Assembly: GCA_016291085.1 (NCBI GenBank)
Contig: JAEEVW010000004.1
Coordinates: 57,602 to 121,601 of the forward strand
Origin: Prevotella sp.
Lineage (GTDB): Bacteria > Bacteroidota > Bacteroidia > Bacteroidales > Bacteroidaceae
Reading direction: 5' to 3'
DNA length: 64,000 bases
The notes under the pieces were generated by a model. That model was not told the origin of the DNA. It searched no databases and saw only the letters and a list, made by a program, of their open reading frames with translations. This document shows positions 52,138-61,350 of this stretch, in pieces (position 1 is the first letter of the stretch; each line of letters begins with the position of its first letter). Both the position numbers and the translations under genes were made by a program.

Positions 52138-53895
52138 CTAATTAAGTTGAAGACTGACTTTAAAGCGACAACCCGGACCTGGGTAAGACGTGTCAAGTGT
52201 GACATTGCCTCCCAAGCGGCGTGCCATCGTACGACTGAAGGTAAGCCCGAGTCCCAAGCCCTCCTTGAAGGGGTCTAGCTTGACGAAACGCTCAAAGACG
52301 CGCTCTGCATCCTTGGCAGGAATACCCTCGCCATTGTCCTCTATATCTATTTCAAGATGATTTTCGTTTGTTGACACCCGCACAATGACACGACCATCCT
52401 TCTGGGGAAGGTTCTTGTAGGCATTGTCGAGTAGCGGATTGAGGATACGCTGCATGAACAATTCGTGCGACGAGATGACGAAATCGTCGGGCAGAGCACT
52501 CTCAAACTGAAGGAGTTCCTTCGGACGCAGGCGATCCTTGCAGAAATGCTCTGTGATATGCCGCAGCAACTCATTGCAACGGAAAGGCTGCAACTCCACT
52601 TTTGTGTCATAGGATTCGCCACGGGCTATCTCAAGCACCTCATCAATCATGGTCGTAATGATGCGCGTATTATGCATCATCGTCTCAGAGATATGCTGAC
52701 GCTCGTCTGAGGTGATATCATTGTTGGGAGCCGACAAGACCTGTGCAAAACCACTGATAATATTCAAGGGTGTGCGCACCTCGTGACTCACGTTCTGGAT
52801 GAACTCAGCCTTCATCTTGTCGGCCTCGAGCACCCGGTTATAGGCCTTTTCCATCTGTTTCAGATGGCGGCGACGGCTCTGTACGATATAAAACAGTGCC
52901 GCAATGAGCAACAACAGCAGGCTGATGACGATAATCATGCTATAGAGCATCACCCTACCCTGCTGGCGTTTCACCTCATACATCTCCAGCTCGTTCTGGA
53001 TGCCCTGCATGGAACTCGACAGGAGCATGCTATTGATGGAATCCGTCTCATGGGTTCCTTTCTTCAACGCCTCGAAAGCCTCCTGCCAGCGACCGGCCTG
53101 AGAATAAACCTCAGCCTGGGTCTCAAAGGGATTATCACTGACTTCAGCAGCCAACCGCACAGCCTCATCGATATGTCCGTTGTATGCATGCCATCTGACC
53201 TCCAACTGTCTGCCGTTAACCGACGAGAGTCCCTTGGCGACACCCTCCTTGTAGGCCTTGTAGCCTTCGACGAAATGCTCAGTATCACCCATGTTATAAT
53301 AGGCCAGCGTGCGGCGCGCTTCAATGTCGAACACGCGCGTCGGTGAAGTCGCACGGGCTATCTCCAGGGCTTTGTCGATGAGTTTCAGTGCCTCCTGGGG
53401 ATCTTCTTCCATCACGATGTTCACCAGATTCATGTAGATGGGCGGGATACTCTCCGTATACCCCTCCTTCTCCATGCGGTGAATCACATCCCAGAAGCAC
53501 TGCTTGGCGACTTCCTTGTTACCACAATAGCTGTAGATATGCCCCATCATGTTGACTGCCATATACATCTCCTTGTCGAGTTTCTTTTCAGTCAGTTCCT
53601 TCGACAATTGCTGGGCCAGCTTATAGGCTTCGAAGATGTTCATGCGGTTCAGTTCGAACACAATCTCATTGCACCGCTGCGTGTAATAGGCATGAAGGTC
53701 GTTCTGCGCCTGAAGATAGTCTTCCAGATTACGAACAGCCACATAGAATCGGGCACTGTCACCATCATTAAATGCATGATGCATGGAGTCGCGCAGAACA
53801 AGATACTCCGGTGATTCCTTGTAGTCGGCAGTCTGTGCTGGCGAAGCGAGAGGCAGCGCCAGCATCAGGGCCGATATGATTGTTCTGATATTCAT
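52138..53895 (-). CDS. TPR-containing sensor histidine kinase
   Basis: 585 residues. Signal peptide (MNIRTIISALMLALPLASPA), periplasmic tetratricopeptide-like helices (~25-300), one membrane segment (~315-338) and a cytoplasmic kinase: H-box FIQNVSHEVRTPLNIISGFA (His371), N-box, ENGEGIPAKDAERVFERFV-type G1 region and GLGLGLTFSRTMARRLGG. No receiver or output domain is attached, so a separate response regulator is needed and none is in the window. It starts 3 bp after the GH31 stop, so it may respond to conditions linked to that enzyme. Confidence 0.88.
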   Translation of the reverse strand: MNIRTIISALMLALPLASPAQTADYKESPEYLVLRDSMHHAFNDGDSARFYVAVRNLEDYLQAQNDLHAYYTQRCNEIVFELNRMNIFEAYKLAQQLSKELTEKKLDKEMYMAVNMMGHIYSYCGNKEVAKQCFWDVIHRMEKEGYTESIPPIYMNLVNIVMEEDPQEALKLIDKALEIARATSPTRVFDIEARRTLAYYNMGDTEHFVEGYKAYKEGVAKGLSSVNGRQLEVRWHAYNGHIDEAVRLAAEVSDNPFETQAEVYSQAGRWQEAFEALKKGTHETDSINSMLLSSSMQGIQNELEMYEVKRQQGRVMLYSMIIVISLLLLLIAALFYIVQSRRRHLKQMEKAYNRVLEADKMKAEFIQNVSHEVRTPLNIISGFAQVLSAPNNDITSDERQHISETMMHNTRIITTMIDEVLEIARGESYDTKVELQPFRCNELLRHITEHFCKDRLRPKELLQFESALPDDFVISSHELFMQRILNPLLDNAYKNLPQKDGRVIVRVSTNENHLEIDIEDNGEGIPAKDAERVFERFVKLDPFKEGLGLGLTFSRTMARRLGGNVTLDTSYPGPGCRFKVSLQLN

Positions 53896-53898
53896 GTG

Positions 53899-56800
53899 TT
53901 ATAGTTTTACACTCACCTCTTTGCCATCATATTGCACCATCTTGCCCTCGGGGTTATCGAGGTTCAGAGGCTGGGCATTGTCCTTGGCAATAAGGACCAC
54001 ATTGAAACGGCGCTGCTTCAGCATGCCGTTGAACGAGCCGTTGCGCTTGCCAAAGATGACAGTCTTCGAAGCATCATCGTACGTAATGTCGATAGTGGCA
54101 TACTTGCCCTTCTCGTAGTTGTAGTTCACGCCCTCGTCCTCGTAAAGCTGGAACTGACCGTTCGCACCCTCGTAAACATAGAGGTTGATAAGCTCTGCGG
54201 GCTTCTCGTCGCTCCACTGCATCTCAGGACCGAACGGGATGATGGCTCCCTCGCGAACGAAGACGGGAATCTGCTCGTAAGGAGCATCGACGATCATGTT
54301 CTGTCCACCCTCGATGTATTCGTTGGTATATAGGTTATACCAGCCACAATCCACGGGGAAGTATACCGAGCGGTTGCGGGCCTTGTAATAGCCAACAGGA
54401 CAAGCCATCAGTGCCGGTCCGAACATCCACTGGTTGCCGATGTTCTCCACTTCCTTGTCACCATTGAAGTCCATCACCAGCGGACGCATCAGCGTGTAGT
54501 CCTTGAAATGGGCCCAGCCAGCCATTGAATAGAGGTATGGCATCAGGCGATAGCGCAGCTTGTCGTAGTAAACGAACGACTTGTATGCAGGATGTGACTC
54601 CGGGGCGATGTTCCAGATTTCGCGCAATGGCCACTGACCATGAGAGCGGAAAAGAGGAATGAATGTTCCGAACTGGTTCCAACGCGTCTGCAACTCGCGC
54701 CACTCCTTCAGGTCTTCGTTCTCTACCCCACTCTTGTCGAACAACTGCTGGGCAGCCACATAGCGGTTTTCCACACAGAAACCGCCCTGGTCCATACCCC
54801 AGAAAGGAACACCAGAGATAGAATAGTTCAGACCGGCCGTCATCTGGGCACGCATATCCTCCCAACGGGTACCGATATCACCACTCCACGTAGCAGTCGA
54901 GAAACGCTGCTCGCCGGCAAAACCGCTGCGCGTCAACAGGAACACGCGCGGTTCGTCCTTCTTGCCCTTCCAAACCGAGCGCTGACCGTTATAGATAGCA
55001 TCAGCATTCACCGTTGAGTAGGCATTGAAGTACTCAGTTGATGTTCCCAAAGCAGTTGGTCCTGAGAGGGCCTTGCGATACCACATCGGCGTACAGTCGC
55101 GCACATTAGGCTCCGAGGCATCCATCCACCAAGCATCAACACCTGCGATTCCATCGTGGTTATACTTGGTATACAGGTTCTCGTCCATCTGGCGCCAGAA
55201 CATCTTTCGTGCACCGGCATCATAGGCATCATAGAATCCGTTCTTATATCCAGGACCTACCCAGTCGTGAATATCGTCCGTCGGGCTCTGCACATACATC
55301 CAGCCCTTGGCGTCCAGCTCCTTGTAGTTATCCGTATTGCAATAGAATTTGGGCCATACGGAGATCATGAAGCGACCATGCATCTTGTGCACATTGTCCA
55401 ACATCTGCTGGGGATTCGGATAGCGCGACTGCTCGAACTGGTGGCTACCCCACTGGTCCTCGGGCCAGTAGTTCCAGTCCTGCACGATGTTATCGATAGG
55501 AATCTGGCGTTTGCGGAACTCAGCCAGCGTGCCTTCAATCTCGTCCTGCGTCTTATAGCGCTCGCGACTCTGCCAGAATCCCAGCACCCACTTCGGATAG
55601 AGCGAGGCCTTACCCGTCAGTGTGCGATAGCCTGAGACGACCTGATCGAGGTTCTCGCCAGCGATGAAGTAATAGTCCATATCCTTGGCCATCTCGCTCC
55701 ATACACTCAGCTTGCCACGCTCCTCAGCACTACGCGGTGTCGATACACGCAATCCGCAGTAGGCCTCACCGCCGTCAGGACGCCACTCTATGCGCAACTG
55801 CACACGCTTGCCCTTCTGCAACTCGGTAGCAAACTTATAGGTATTGGGGTTCCATGCCGTGCGCCAACGCTCGGGCACCACCTCCTTGCCGTCGATATAC
55901 ACCTTCACATAGCCAGAATAGTAGAGCACGAACTGATACAGCTGCATGTGCTTCTTACCCTTCTTGCCTTGGGCCTTGCAGCAACACTCGGGTTCGATGA
56001 AGCCCTCGTAGGTCACGCTGGCACCCATCAGGTTGATGTCCTTCGGGAAGTTCTTGATACCACCGTTATCCGTCTTCAGTGCTATCTCCGACTTCGCGGG
56101 CGTACCATATTCATAATAGATGGAGTCCTCGTCGCGCACCAGTTTCTTGCCCTTGGCGTCGATGTAGGTACCCGTCAGGTGCCCCTGCTTGCCGTTTTTG
56201 TCGTAGAGAATGAAGGCACGGTTCAGCTGCAGGTAATCGTCGGGATTGCCAAAGCGGCAATAGCTGTACGAATCCCACAAGATGCCGTAGTTCTTGTTCG
56301 ACAGCACAAACGGAATGCTCACCTTGGTGTTATACTGGAACAGGTCCTCGTTCTTGCCTTTCATATTGAATTCCTCGCTCTGGTGCTGGCCCAGTCCGTA
56401 GAACGCCTCATCGTCGGGCGAGTCGAACTTCATCTGCCACGTCAGACCGTGTTTCTGCTCCTCGGGCACCGTATAGCCGTTTCTTATACCCAGTTCGCGC
56501 TCAGGAACCGTAAAGTCCCAGAACTTCTTGCCGTCCTCCGACTCCTTCAGCAGTTCCTGGCCGGCGGCATCATAAAACTTGATACGACCACTCTCCGTAT
56601 CCACACGGGCCTCCACATTGGCGGCCTTGACGCTCACCACGTCGTCGTTCTCGTCCACCTGGAACTTCGGTTTCTGGGTCTGAGCGACAATCATCAGGCT
56701 CTGCTTCTCAGGCAACTGTCCCTTCGACGTGGCCTGCACGCGGATAATGTTGTCGTTCACTACTTGCAGGCGCACCACACGGGCTCCGCCAGCCTTTACT

Positions 56801-56916
56801 TCTTTTACGGGAATGGTCACAAACTGTCCGTCGACGGTATAGTCGGCAGCCATCAATGCTGCCACTGCAAACGACAGCACACCCGTCATCATTGTTCTAA
56901 GCGTATTCATTATCAA
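53899..56916 (-). CDS. GH31 alpha-xylosidase-like enzyme with PA14 insert
   Basis: 1005 residues, secreted (MNTLRTMMTGVLSFAVAALM). N-terminal jelly roll (~30-280), a PA14-like insertion (~290-400; LYQFVLYYSGYVKVYIDGKE), then a GH31 TIM barrel with the nucleophile Asp599 in WWMDASEP and the acid/base Asp680 in TWSGDIGTRW, and C-terminal beta domains. A PA14 insert within the GH31 architecture is characteristic of xyloglucan-active alpha-xylosidases, which is my preferred reading; alpha-glucosidase is the alternative. It is 13 bp downstream of the LacI-propeller fusion gene, the likely regulator. An unusual CCC at 311-313 sits at the start of the insert. Confidence 0.87.
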   Translation of the reverse strand: MIMNTLRTMMTGVLSFAVAALMAADYTVDGQFVTIPVKEVKAGGARVVRLQVVNDNIIRVQATSKGQLPEKQSLMIVAQTQKPKFQVDENDDVVSVKAANVEARVDTESGRIKFYDAAGQELLKESEDGKKFWDFTVPERELGIRNGYTVPEEQKHGLTWQMKFDSPDDEAFYGLGQHQSEEFNMKGKNEDLFQYNTKVSIPFVLSNKNYGILWDSYSYCRFGNPDDYLQLNRAFILYDKNGKQGHLTGTYIDAKGKKLVRDEDSIYYEYGTPAKSEIALKTDNGGIKNFPKDINLMGASVTYEGFIEPECCCKAQGKKGKKHMQLYQFVLYYSGYVKVYIDGKEVVPERWRTAWNPNTYKFATELQKGKRVQLRIEWRPDGGEAYCGLRVSTPRSAEERGKLSVWSEMAKDMDYYFIAGENLDQVVSGYRTLTGKASLYPKWVLGFWQSRERYKTQDEIEGTLAEFRKRQIPIDNIVQDWNYWPEDQWGSHQFEQSRYPNPQQMLDNVHKMHGRFMISVWPKFYCNTDNYKELDAKGWMYVQSPTDDIHDWVGPGYKNGFYDAYDAGARKMFWRQMDENLYTKYNHDGIAGVDAWWMDASEPNVRDCTPMWYRKALSGPTALGTSTEYFNAYSTVNADAIYNGQRSVWKGKKDEPRVFLLTRSGFAGEQRFSTATWSGDIGTRWEDMRAQMTAGLNYSISGVPFWGMDQGGFCVENRYVAAQQLFDKSGVENEDLKEWRELQTRWNQFGTFIPLFRSHGQWPLREIWNIAPESHPAYKSFVYYDKLRYRLMPYLYSMAGWAHFKDYTLMRPLVMDFNGDKEVENIGNQWMFGPALMACPVGYYKARNRSVYFPVDCGWYNLYTNEYIEGGQNMIVDAPYEQIPVFVREGAIIPFGPEMQWSDEKPAELINLYVYEGANGQFQLYEDEGVNYNYEKGKYATIDITYDDASKTVIFGKRNGSFNGMLKQRRFNVVLIAKDNAQPLNLDNPEGKMVQYDGKEVSVKL

Positions 56917-56929
56917 TTAGTATTGTTTT

Positions 56930-59900
56930 TTAATCTTCTATTATTTCTGCCTCTTCCACCTCCACGGCATCTTTTATGACAGGAAGTGTGATATAGAATA
57001 TGGTTCCACCGCCGGGGTTGTCCTCCAGACGTATCGTACCGCCATGTCCGTCGATAATGTCTTTGACACGGTCCAGTCCGATGCCTTCACCATTCACCAT
57101 CGGATCAAAGGCGTGTTCCTTGTATTCGTCCTTGATGCCAATGCCATTGTCGGCTATCTGAATCTGTGCCTTGCCATCCTGCGTACGGGCCACACCCACA
57201 CTGATCACGGGATCTTCGGGTGTAAACATGACAGAGTTACGGAACAGGATTTCGAAGGCTTCCTTCATCTTTTCCTCATCGATATCCACATCCAACTGGT
57301 CTACCGACGACAGGAAATTCACCTTGGCTTTCTTTTCCGGATTGGGCGACTGGAACTGTTCACAGAAGCTACGTGTGAAGAACACCAGGTCCTCGTTCCT
57401 CGTGTGCAGCACGACATCCTCACGCTTCTTGTCTGCCGGCTGACTCTCACTGGAATGTTCCTTCGCCATCTTCATGCGCATCTCGTTCATCCACTGCGTC
57501 TTCTCCATTTCACGACGGATGCTCTCCACGCCCATACGCCGTTCGTGGCGCTTCAGGAACCACTTGCGCCAGAGCCATGCACCAGCAGCAATGAGCAGCA
57601 TGTAGAGCAATATCATCCAGCGTGTGCGCCACAGGGGCGGGCGGATGGTGATGTCCAGCGTGGTCTCCTCCTCGCCTATCGTACCGTCGTCGTTCAGCAT
57701 GCGCACATGCAGTGTGTAGTCGCCCGCACGCAGCGAGTTATAGGTGATGTTGGGGTTCAGTTCCGATGTCTTCACCCAATTCTCGTTAAAGCCCTCCAGG
57801 CGATAGACAAAGCGCTTGCCATTGCTGACCATACCGGCATCACTGGCCAACTGGATGGTAAACTGGTCATTGTAGCTGAGGGTGATCTCATGACAGTCTT
57901 CCAGCGATTTCTCCAGGATCAGACGTCCGTCAATCTCGCGGTCCACAGGCACGTCGGCATCAAACAGCTGGAGTCCGCTGAAGATGGGGCGCTCCTTGCT
58001 CTTCTCGTCTGTCATGGCCTTAGGATTGATGATATCCAATCCGCCCTGACCGCCAATGAGCACCAGTCCGTCGTGCGTCAGGCACGTGGAGCGCTGGTTG
58101 TAGGCCGACTGTTGCAGTCCGTCGCGGTTGTTATAGCTGCTCACGCTGAACTGCCACTTGCCGTCCTCCTGCAATTGGGGGACGATTTTTGACACGCCAT
58201 GTTCGGTGACTACCCAGATGTGGTGCTGCGTGTCCTCGATAATCGAGCAGACACTCGACCCAAACAGTCCGTCCTGCATGTCCAGCAGCCGTACCTGCTT
58301 GCGCTGTTGGTCGTAGGCTACGGCACCCGAGCTGCTGCCCTGCCAGATAATGCCGCGCGAATCCTCCATCACACACACCGTGCTACCCGTCTGTACGGGC
58401 ACGCTGGGGTCCTCAGGGATGATGCGGTTGGCCACCTTGCCCGTCACGGGGTTCACAAAACAGTAGTACCAGCTGGTACCCATTATCAGCCAGCCCTTCT
58501 TGATCCACGAGGCCGAAGTGATGTAGTTACTGGGCAACTGCGTATTGCTGGTGTCCCACGTGCGGAACTTGCCCGTCTTCAGGTCCAGCATCTGGATACC
58601 GGCACCCAGCGTTCCCAGCCAGATGCGGTGCCACTTGTCCTCCGTCACGCTCCACACGTTATCGGTAGCCAGTCCGCCGGGCTCACCCGTATAGCGGTAG
58701 CTGACTATCGTGGCCTCGCCATTGGCATTACGGGGGATGCAGCGTGTCAGTCCGCTGTTATAGCCTCCAAACCAGATGCTGCCGTCGCTGCTTCGGTGCG
58801 TGCCCACCATGATGTTGCCCAGCATGGGGCTGTTCTCCTTCGTATAGCGCGCCACCTCTTCGTTGGTCTTGGGGTTATAGACGATGATGCCTCGCTCGTT
58901 GGTTCCCAGCCAGTAGTTGCCAAAGCGGTCCTCGCTCACGGCATTGATGTCGCCCAACTCCAGGTTCATCATGTTGTTCGAGCCCTCCTTGTACATGTTG
59001 ACACCGTTCTTATAGGTACCAATCCATACCAAGCCGCGATTGTCCATGAAGATGTTACGCAGCGTATTGTCACTGACCGACGACTCGTCCAGCTTATTGT
59101 TCAGGAACTGGCGCATCTCGTGGTTCTTCAGGTCAATCACCAGCAGACCCTCGTGGTCTGTGGCAAACCACAGGCGGCCCTTGGCGTCAAACTTCGTGTC
59201 CCACACCTGCAAATCATCGGGCAGACCCTCTATCTGCAACTCACGCAGATAGCTGGCATAGCCTACGCGCCACTGGTTGTCCTTTTTGAGTTTGATATAG
59301 CTCTGGTTCTCCACCGACACCCAGAAATTGCCGTCGGGGTCGACACACAGACGGTATTCCCTGTTCTCCAGCGAGCCGTGTTCGCGCATCCATCGGTCGT
59401 CGAACACCTTCACGCCCTTTTCACCGTTGAAGCTGACCAGCTCGCCATTGGTGGTCGCCATCAGCACGTCGTCGCCATAATCTGCAAACGCCGTGATGTT
59501 ATACGTCGGATTCATCTCGTCGGCACCATATCCATAGGGAAAATGGCTGGTCTTCTTCGTACGCGGATTATAATAGTAGAGTCCTTCGTCGTAGAACTTC
59601 ACCCAGAAATTCTTCTTTCCGTCAATATACAGTTTCTCCACGCCCTTGTTGAAACCGAAATACTTTTCCAGTTCCCTCGAGGCGTTACGCTCGAACTTCT
59701 CCGTCTTCGGGTCGTAGACACTGTAGTTCATGCCCTGATGCAGCCACAGCTTGCCGTCCAGGCTCTCCATAATCTCGCTGGTATGATTGTCGCGCATGGT
59801 GGTGGTATCGCGCATGTTCGAAAAGAACGTTTTTACGCGGTAGCCGTCATACCGGTTCAGTCCGTAGGCCGTTCCAAACCACATATACCCTCTGGAGTCG

Positions 59901-61060
59901 CGGTAGCAACAGTTCACCTGCGAGTTCGACAGTCCGTTGCGAGTGTCCAGCCTGCGGAACTTCATGTCGGGCAGGGCAGCCTGTATGGCCATCGGCAACA
60001 TCAGCAGGAAGGCCAGCATCAGGAGCGTCTTCTTCAGCAGCGTCTTGGCCGAGGTCTCGCGGATCACCAGCTTCTGGGGCACCTTCTCCTTATACACCTT
60101 CGTGTCGCCTTTGATATGCTTCAGCAACAGCTGGCACGCCTTGACACCCATCTGGTACGACTGGTCCTCGATGGCCGACAGCTGTGGGGTGACATACGCC
60201 GCATGCACGTCGTCCGTAAAGCCGATCAGTGCCACGTCCTTCGGAATCACCAGCCCACAGTTCTTGATGGCCGTAAACGCCGCAAAGGTAATGATGTCGT
60301 TGAATGCCACGATGGCATCCGGACGGTGGTCGCTTTCCAACAGCTCCATGGTGTTCCGCAACGCCACCTCATAGTCTATCTTGTCGCAAATCACCAGATT
60401 GCGGTCTATCGCTATCTTGTTGTCGCGCAGCGCCTCCAGATAGCCGTGCTTGCGGCGGCACACCATGTCCAGGTGGTTGGGGCCTCCGATGAATGCAATG
60501 CGCCGGCTGCCCGTCTCTATCAGGTGCTGCGTGGCCTCGTACGCAGCCTCGTCGCCATTGGCCGTGACACTCGAGAAGCGCTCCGTCAGACACGTACGGC
60601 CGAAGAACACCAGCGGGGTACCCATCTCGGCAATCTCCTCGAAGTGGCTGTAGTCCTTCGTGTTCTGGGCCAGACAGGCAATGATGCCCTCCACGTGCAG
60701 TCCCAGGAAGTTGTCCACCGCCATCGACTCGTCCTCGAAATTCTCGTGGCTGTTGGCACTGATCACGCTGTATCCCGCACGGCGTGCCTCACTCTCTATA
60801 CCGTCCAGCACTGCCGCATAATAGTGCGTCACCAGGTTCGGCACCACCACGCCAATCACCTTCGGGGCCTCCTTGCGCAGACTCTGGGCAAAGGGGTTTG
60901 GGCGATAGTTTAACTTCTTGGCCAGGTCCTTCACGCGCTGCTGCATGTCCTTGCCTATCTCGGGAGAGCTGCGCAAGGCACGGCTCACGGTGGCTATGCT
61001 GACACCCAGTTCCCGTGCCAAGTCCTTCAACGATGTCCGATGTTGTTTATTGTTTGCCAT
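56930..61060 (-). CDS. LacI regulator fused to a membrane propeller/Y_Y_Y/HATPase sensor
   Basis: 1376 residues in one uninterrupted frame. Residues 9-60 are a LacI HTH (TSLKDLARELGVSIATVSRA); 66-338 are the LacI/periplasmic-binding-type sugar domain (VIGVVVPNLVTHYYAAVLDG, ALIGFTDDVHAAYV), ending as free LacI proteins do (KLVIRETS). A hydrophobic segment (345-362) follows directly, then a two-component-regulator propeller (repeated SRGYMWFGT-, RIWLGT-, HHIWVVTE-type blades), a Y_Y_Y domain (NITYNSLRAGDYTLHVRML), a second membrane helix (~1146-1169) and a HATPase_c domain with N-box (Asn1275), DNGIGI, GEGIGLDRVKDII and GGGTIFYITLP. The stretch before it (WMNEMRMKMAKEHSSESQP) lacks the FxxxxSHExRTPL phosphoacceptor, and there is no receiver or AraC domain. 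First gene of the operon; promoter and operator at 61095-61134. Confidence 0.9.
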   Translation of the reverse strand: MANNKQHRTSLKDLARELGVSIATVSRALRSSPEIGKDMQQRVKDLAKKLNYRPNPFAQSLRKEAPKVIGVVVPNLVTHYYAAVLDGIESEARRAGYSVISANSHENFEDESMAVDNFLGLHVEGIIACLAQNTKDYSHFEEIAEMGTPLVFFGRTCLTERFSSVTANGDEAAYEATQHLIETGSRRIAFIGGPNHLDMVCRRKHGYLEALRDNKIAIDRNLVICDKIDYEVALRNTMELLESDHRPDAIVAFNDIITFAAFTAIKNCGLVIPKDVALIGFTDDVHAAYVTPQLSAIEDQSYQMGVKACQLLLKHIKGDTKVYKEKVPQKLVIRETSAKTLLKKTLLMLAFLLMLPMAIQAALPDMKFRRLDTRNGLSNSQVNCCYRDSRGYMWFGTAYGLNRYDGYRVKTFFSNMRDTTTMRDNHTSEIMESLDGKLWLHQGMNYSVYDPKTEKFERNASRELEKYFGFNKGVEKLYIDGKKNFWVKFYDEGLYYYNPRTKKTSHFPYGYGADEMNPTYNITAFADYGDDVLMATTNGELVSFNGEKGVKVFDDRWMREHGSLENREYRLCVDPDGNFWVSVENQSYIKLKKDNQWRVGYASYLRELQIEGLPDDLQVWDTKFDAKGRLWFATDHEGLLVIDLKNHEMRQFLNNKLDESSVSDNTLRNIFMDNRGLVWIGTYKNGVNMYKEGSNNMMNLELGDINAVSEDRFGNYWLGTNERGIIVYNPKTNEEVARYTKENSPMLGNIMVGTHRSSDGSIWFGGYNSGLTRCIPRNANGEATIVSYRYTGEPGGLATDNVWSVTEDKWHRIWLGTLGAGIQMLDLKTGKFRTWDTSNTQLPSNYITSASWIKKGWLIMGTSWYYCFVNPVTGKVANRIIPEDPSVPVQTGSTVCVMEDSRGIIWQGSSSGAVAYDQQRKQVRLLDMQDGLFGSSVCSIIEDTQHHIWVVTEHGVSKIVPQLQEDGKWQFSVSSYNNRDGLQQSAYNQRSTCLTHDGLVLIGGQGGLDIINPKAMTDEKSKERPIFSGLQLFDADVPVDREIDGRLILEKSLEDCHEITLSYNDQFTIQLASDAGMVSNGKRFVYRLEGFNENWVKTSELNPNITYNSLRAGDYTLHVRMLNDDGTIGEEETTLDITIRPPLWRTRWMILLYMLLIAAGAWLWRKWFLKRHERRMGVESIRREMEKTQWMNEMRMKMAKEHSSESQPADKKREDVVLHTRNEDLVFFTRSFCEQFQSPNPEKKAKVNFLSSVDQLDVDIDEEKMKEAFEILFRNSVMFTPEDPVISVGVARTQDGKAQIQIADNGIGIKDEYKEHAFDPMVNGEGIGLDRVKDIIDGHGGTIRLEDNPGGGTIFYITLPVIKDAVEVEEAEIIED

Positions 61061-61094
61061 ATAGTTTATATAAGTTCGTTCTAGTTATTCGCCG

Positions 61095-61134
61095 CAAAGT
61101 TACGTAAAATAACGCAAACTTGCAAACGTTTACG
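61095..61134 (-). promoter_or_regulatory. Promoter with overlapping LacI-type operator
   Basis: Minus strand TTTG (61126-61123), 20-nt spacer, TAACTTTG (61102-61095). The -33 box lies inside TGCAAACGTTTACG (61121-61134), a palindromic centre AAACGTTT that fits LacI-family operators. Binding would block the promoter, so the regulator probably represses its own operon. Confidence 0.72.
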
Positions 61135-61155
61135 TTTCTTTTTTACTATTTTTTG

Positions 61156-61186
61156 CTTGTTTTACGCGAAAAAGTCCGTACCTTTG
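61156..61186 (+). promoter_or_regulatory. Forward promoter of a candidate small RNA
   Basis: CTTG (61156-61159), 19-nt spacer, TACCTTTG (61179-61186). The only gene downstream before a terminator is none, so it defines a short transcript. Confidence 0.65.
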
Positions 61187-61190
61187 CAGC

Positions 61191-61278
61191 GTAAAAATCA
61201 GAATGAGTAATGAATAGTTGATAATAAGTTAGTTAGAAAAGGGGTTAGAGGTGTCGTGATGACATCTCTAATTTTTTT
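61191..61278 (+). ncRNA. Candidate small RNA of about 85-90 nt
   Basis: Bounded by the promoter at 61156-61186 and a strong terminator at 61245-61278. There is no convincing ORF: the only ATG (61204) runs four codons (MSNE) to a stop. The peptidase gene has its own promoter beyond the terminator (61291-61320), so this is not merely its leader. It lies divergent from the LacI-fusion gene and could be controlled by the same operator. Confidence 0.5.
61245..61278 (+). terminator. Strong intrinsic terminator
   Basis: TTAGAGGTGTC (61245-61255) pairs with GACATCTCTAA (61261-61271), loop GTGAT, one G-U pair, then TTTTTTT (61272-61278). Confidence 0.85.
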
Positions 61279-61290
61279 GCAGGAAAGTTA

Positions 61291-61320
61291 TTGAAGTTTT
61301 GTTTTTATTTCGTATCTTTG
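61291..61320 (+). promoter_or_regulatory. Promoter of the C10 peptidase gene
   Basis: TTG (61291-61293), 19-nt spacer, TATCTTTG (61313-61320), 30 bp before the ATG. Confidence 0.75.
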
Positions 61321-61350
61321 CAGCCAAGAAAACCTTTAACACCATCTGTT

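Noticed and set aside
53899..56916. Polysaccharide utilisation locus
   Set aside because: No SusC/SusD pair or other binding proteins accompany the GH31 or GH2 genes in this window.
56930..61060. Two separate genes instead of a fusion
   Set aside because: No stop codon and no ribosome site were found between the LacI end (KLVIRETS) and the membrane segment. Internal initiation remains possible and is noted.
61204..61218. Leader peptide in the small-RNA region
   Set aside because: Only four codons (MSNE) with no ribosome site or regulatory codon run.
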